Of a DNA stretch of 14,469 nt, positions 13,027-14,469 are shown piece by piece (positions within the stretch are counted from its first letter, which is position 1; each line of letters starts with the position of its first letter). Source of the stretch: Heritagella sp051881655 (lineage in GTDB: Bacteria; Bacillota; Clostridia; Oscillospirales; Acutalibacteraceae); assembly GCA_051881655.1 (NCBI GenBank), contig JBJEQH010000083.1, positions 1-14,469 of the forward strand, written 5' to 3'. Position numbers and translations under genes: made by a program. Under the pieces are notes generated by a model. It did no database searches. It saw only the letters and a program-made list of their open reading frames with translations, and was not told the DNA's origin.

Positions 13027-13066
13027 CCGGGAAAAGCGGGGCGCCCCGCCCTTTTCCGCTTCCCGG
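13027..13066. other. GC-rich nested inverted repeat
   Basis: CCGGGAAAAGCGGGGC (13027-13042) meets its near-complement at 13043-13066, with CGGGGC|GCCCCG perfect at the centre and two alternative outer pairings. It has no T-tract on either side, so it is not a standard terminator. It lies upstream of the nuclease promoter. Confidence 0.5.
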
Positions 13067-13141
13067 GGGAGCACAGCTCAGTTTATGAAAAAAGGGGCGG
13101 CAATATACCCCGGCACGCACAAGCCGTGACGGAGGGATGGT

Positions 13142-13163
13142 AAAGAAAAACACCGCGCCGGTG
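13142..13163 (-). terminator. Small minus-strand terminator
   Basis: CACCG-GCG-CGGTG on the minus strand is followed directly by TTTTTCTTT. It backs up the larger terminator just upstream in the direction of transcription. Confidence 0.55.
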
Positions 13164-13166
13164 CCA

Positions 13167-13206
13167 AACAAAAAACCGGCCTGTGATCGTAACCACAGGT
13201 CGGTTT
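13167..13206 (-). terminator. Rho-independent terminator for the P-type ATPase transcript
   Basis: The arms 13173-13185 and 13194-13206 form a 13-bp stem with one G-T pair and an 8-nt loop. On the minus strand it ends in GGTTTTTTGTTT. It lies about 360 bp past the ATPase stop codon, so the repeat region would form that gene's 3' untranslated region. Confidence 0.78.
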
Positions 13207-13221
13207 AACGGTTTTATAAAG

Positions 13222-13251
13222 CCCCGCCCAAACGGGCCGGGGATTTTCTTT
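13222..13251 (+). other. GC-rich hairpin with T-rich tail on the plus strand
   Basis: CCCCGCCC (13222-13229) pairs with GGG-C-CGGGG (13234-13242; one bulged C), followed by ATTTTCTTT. It resembles a plus-strand terminator, but no plus-strand gene ends nearby, so it may be part of a repeat module. Confidence 0.4.
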
Positions 13252-13283
13252 GCCCTTGCGGTCGTGGGGTTTGTGCGTAGTAA

Positions 13284-13334
13284 AGCAATCCCTCCGTCCG
13301 CTTCGCTGACAGCTCCCTTTGCACAAGGGAGCCA
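13284..13334. repeat. REP-like palindromic repeat
   Basis: GCTCCCTT-TGCAC-AAGGGAGC (13312-13332) is a perfect 8-bp hairpin. It is preceded by AATCCCTCCGTCC and GCTTCGCTGAC, which contains a small imperfect dyad. From memory, sequences of this design recur between genes in gut Ruminococcaceae/Oscillospiraceae; copy number here cannot be seen from one window. Confidence 0.55.
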
Positions 13335-13387
13335 TGGGGGGTGTGGGATTTCGCAGTTGGTGGACTCCGCCATTCGCGTTTCGAACA

Positions 13388-13449
13388 GCAATTCGCCATG
13401 CGAATTGCGAATTTGCCATGCGAATTGCGAATTTGCCATGCGAATTGCG
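13388..13449. repeat. 20-bp tandem repeat with embedded palindrome
   Basis: The unit GCCATGCGAATTGCGAATTT stands at 13395-13414 and 13415-13434, with a 15-bp partial third copy at 13435-13449. The first copy overlaps a perfect dyad, GCAATTCGC-CAT-GCGAATTGC (13388-13408). The units touch without spacers, so this is not a CRISPR array. Confidence 0.85.
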
Positions 13450-13450
13450 G

Positions 13451-13482
13451 CAAGTAGATTTGCCGGAAGGCAAATCTACTTG
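13451..13482. repeat. Perfect 14-bp inverted repeat with GGAA loop
   Basis: CAAGTAGATTTGCC (13451-13464) and GGCAAATCTACTTG (13469-13482) flank GGAA, a GNRA tetraloop on the plus-strand RNA. The right arm, read on the minus strand, matches the end of the ATPase gene (CCAAGTAGATT, containing its stop TAG). Confidence 0.88.
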
Positions 13483-13483
13483 G

Positions 13484-13508
13484 AGCGCGCAGGGCGTTGC
13501 AGATCGCG
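13484..13508 (-). repeat. Duplicated fragment of the ATPase gene 3' end
   Basis: These 25 bp are identical to 13581-13605, which encode the ATICNALRA-type end of the neighbouring ATPase. On the minus strand both copies run into CCAAGTAGATT, but the downstream copy lacks about 10 bp between the two shared blocks. This makes a partial tandem duplication of the gene's last 45-50 bp. The rest of 13085-13562 has no believable gene. Confidence 0.85.
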
Positions 13509-13562
13509 CAGGGAAAGAGAGGCGTGTGGCCTGTAAAGCAGAGTAGGCCGGCTGCGGCCAAT

Positions 13563-14469
13563 CTACTTGGGGGCACGCAAAGCGCGCAGGGCGTTGCAGA
13601 TCGCGAGGACGGCCACACCCACATCGGCGAACACCGCGAACCACATATTGGCAAGGCCCAGGGCGGACAGCACCAGCACGGCGACCTTTACCGCCAGGGC
13701 AAAGACGATGTTCTGGTTCGCGATGCGCAGGGTGCGGCGGGCCAGCCGGATGGCCCGGGGCAGGCGGGACAGATCGTCGTTCATCAGAACCACGTCGGCC
13801 GCCTCGATGGCGGCGTCGCTGCCCAGGGCGCCCATGGCAATGCCCACATCGGCGCGGGCCAGCACCGGCGCGTCGTTCATGCCGTCCCCCACGAACAAAA
13901 GGGTGCCGCTGCCTCTCTTTTCCTGCAGCAGGGCTTCCACCTTATGGACCTTCCCGTCGGGCAGCAGCTGGGCGTACACCTCGTCAATCCCCAGCTCACC
14001 GGCCACCTCCCGCGCGGTGCGCTCGTTGTCCCCGGTCAGCATCACGGTTTTCTCCACCCCGGCGCGCTTCAGGGCGGCAATGGCGTCGTTGGCGCCGTCC
14101 TTTTTTTCGTCGCGGATCTGAATCCACCCCAGGTACTGCCCGTCTTCGGCCACGTGCACCACGGTGCCGGAGGGATCCTCCGGGGCCCCTTTGGGCAGCA
14201 GGCCGTTTTCCTCCATCATGGCCCGGCTGCCCACCCGGACGGTTTTGCCGCCGATCACGGCGCACACGCCGCGCCCGGCGATCTCCTCCACCGACTCCGG
14301 CAGGGGGGCAGGGGACAGGGAGCGCCCGGCGGCCGCCGTTTGCAGCGACTGGGCGATGGGGTGGGTGCTGCGGCTCTCGGCTGCGGCGGCCAGACGAAGA
14401 AGGTCCTCCTCCTGCCCGGCGGCGGCACATACCTGCTGCACGGCGAACACGCCGCGGGTGAGGGTGCCG
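13563..14469 (-). CDS. Zn2+/Cd2+/Pb2+-type P1B ATPase, C-terminal part (CadA/ZntA-like)
   Basis: The gene is cut by the right window edge inside the phosphorylation motif: the first visible residues, GTLTRG, complete DKTGTLT. About 300 residues follow: the ATP-binding STHPIAQSL (Ser-x-His-Pro), MLTGDNERTA, and the hinge GDGMNDAPVLARADVGIAMG with GALGSDAAIEAADVVLM, which is typical of the Zn/Cd (P1B-2) branch. The last two helices contain ALAVK and MWFAVFADVG, with the Lys and Asp that this branch uses in the membrane site. It lacks the YN/MSxSS pattern of the copper pump at 1854, so the two pumps should differ in metal. The stop TAG lies within CCAAGTAGATT, a sequence repeated twice in the downstream repeat region. 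Metal-binding N-terminus not visible. Confidence 0.9.
   Translation of the reverse strand, partial: GTLTRGVFAVQQVCAAAGQEEDLLRLAAAAESRSTHPIAQSLQTAAAGRSLSPAPLPESVEEIAGRGVCAVIGGKTVRVGSRAMMEENGLLPKGAPEDPSGTVVHVAEDGQYLGWIQIRDEKKDGANDAIAALKRAGVEKTVMLTGDNERTAREVAGELGIDEVYAQLLPDGKVHKVEALLQEKRGSGTLLFVGDGMNDAPVLARADVGIAMGALGSDAAIEAADVVLMNDDLSRLPRAIRLARRTLRIANQNIVFALAVKVAVLVLSALGLANMWFAVFADVGVAVLAICNALRALRAPK

Noticed and set aside
12847..13074. Longer nuclease starting at 13074
   Set aside because: The extension reads through the promoter region and has no homology pattern. AGGAGG supports ATG 12846.
13388..13449. CRISPR-like array
   Set aside because: The 20-bp units are directly adjacent with no unique spacers and no cas genes nearby.
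13078..13654. Several overlapping open frames of 75-188 codons on both strands in the repeat region
   Set aside because: They translate palindromes, tandem repeats and terminators, lack ribosome binding sites and overlap each other and the ATPase end. They are repeat-derived, not genes.

Overview
The window looks like chromosomal DNA from a GC-rich member of the Clostridia, most likely an Oscillospiraceae/Ruminococcaceae-type gut bacterium. This is inferred from family content (a Rrf2 regulator, CsoR, CarD, a beta-CASP nuclease, LOG), strong AGGAGG-type ribosome binding sites, sigma-A promoters close to consensus or with an extended -10, and palindromic repeats of a kind I associate with that group. 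No rRNA, tRNA, CRISPR array, transposase or integrase was seen.

Layout, left half. 2-640 is the 3' end of an FAD/NAD(P)-dependent oxidoreductase of the enoate-reductase type. It converges, through a bidirectional terminator, on a minus-strand Rrf2-family repressor gene that has a perfect TTGACA-17-TATAAT promoter. Next is a copper operon, csoR-copA. Two identical-arm CsoR-type operators sit in its promoter. CopA carries an in-frame C-terminal CopZ-like domain that keeps its own Shine-Dalgarno and ATG. A strong terminator separates it from a CPA1-type K+/H+ (or Na+/H+) antiporter with two C-terminal RCK_C domains, followed 20 bp later by an intracellular GH3 glycosidase.

Middle. The last 145 bp of the GH3 gene plus 10 bp downstream (8186-8340) recur as a perfect 155-bp direct repeat at 9545-9699. 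Between the copies lies about 1.2 kb with a different composition. It encodes an XRE-type regulator and a SLOG-superfamily (DUF1273/YpsA-like) protein whose 3' end runs into the second repeat copy and gains a chimeric tail. This is the best candidate for a recently acquired or undescribed cassette.

Right half, all on the minus strand. A CarD-family RNA-polymerase-binding regulator has a long structured leader. Upstream of it is a two-gene unit, a beta-CASP metallo-beta-lactamase nuclease followed by a LOG-family phosphoribohydrolase. About 475 bp of repeat-rich non-coding DNA (13085-13562) follows, holding terminators, a REP-like palindrome, 20-bp tandem repeats, a perfect 14-bp inverted repeat and a second partial copy of the neighbouring gene's 3' end. 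The window closes with the C-terminal part of a Zn/Cd/Pb-type P1B ATPase, cut by the window edge inside its DKTGT motif.

How the genes fit together: the left half handles metal and redox stress (copper sensing, export and chaperoning; cation antiport), and the far-right ATPase adds a second metal exporter. The XRE-SLOG cassette does not belong to either theme.
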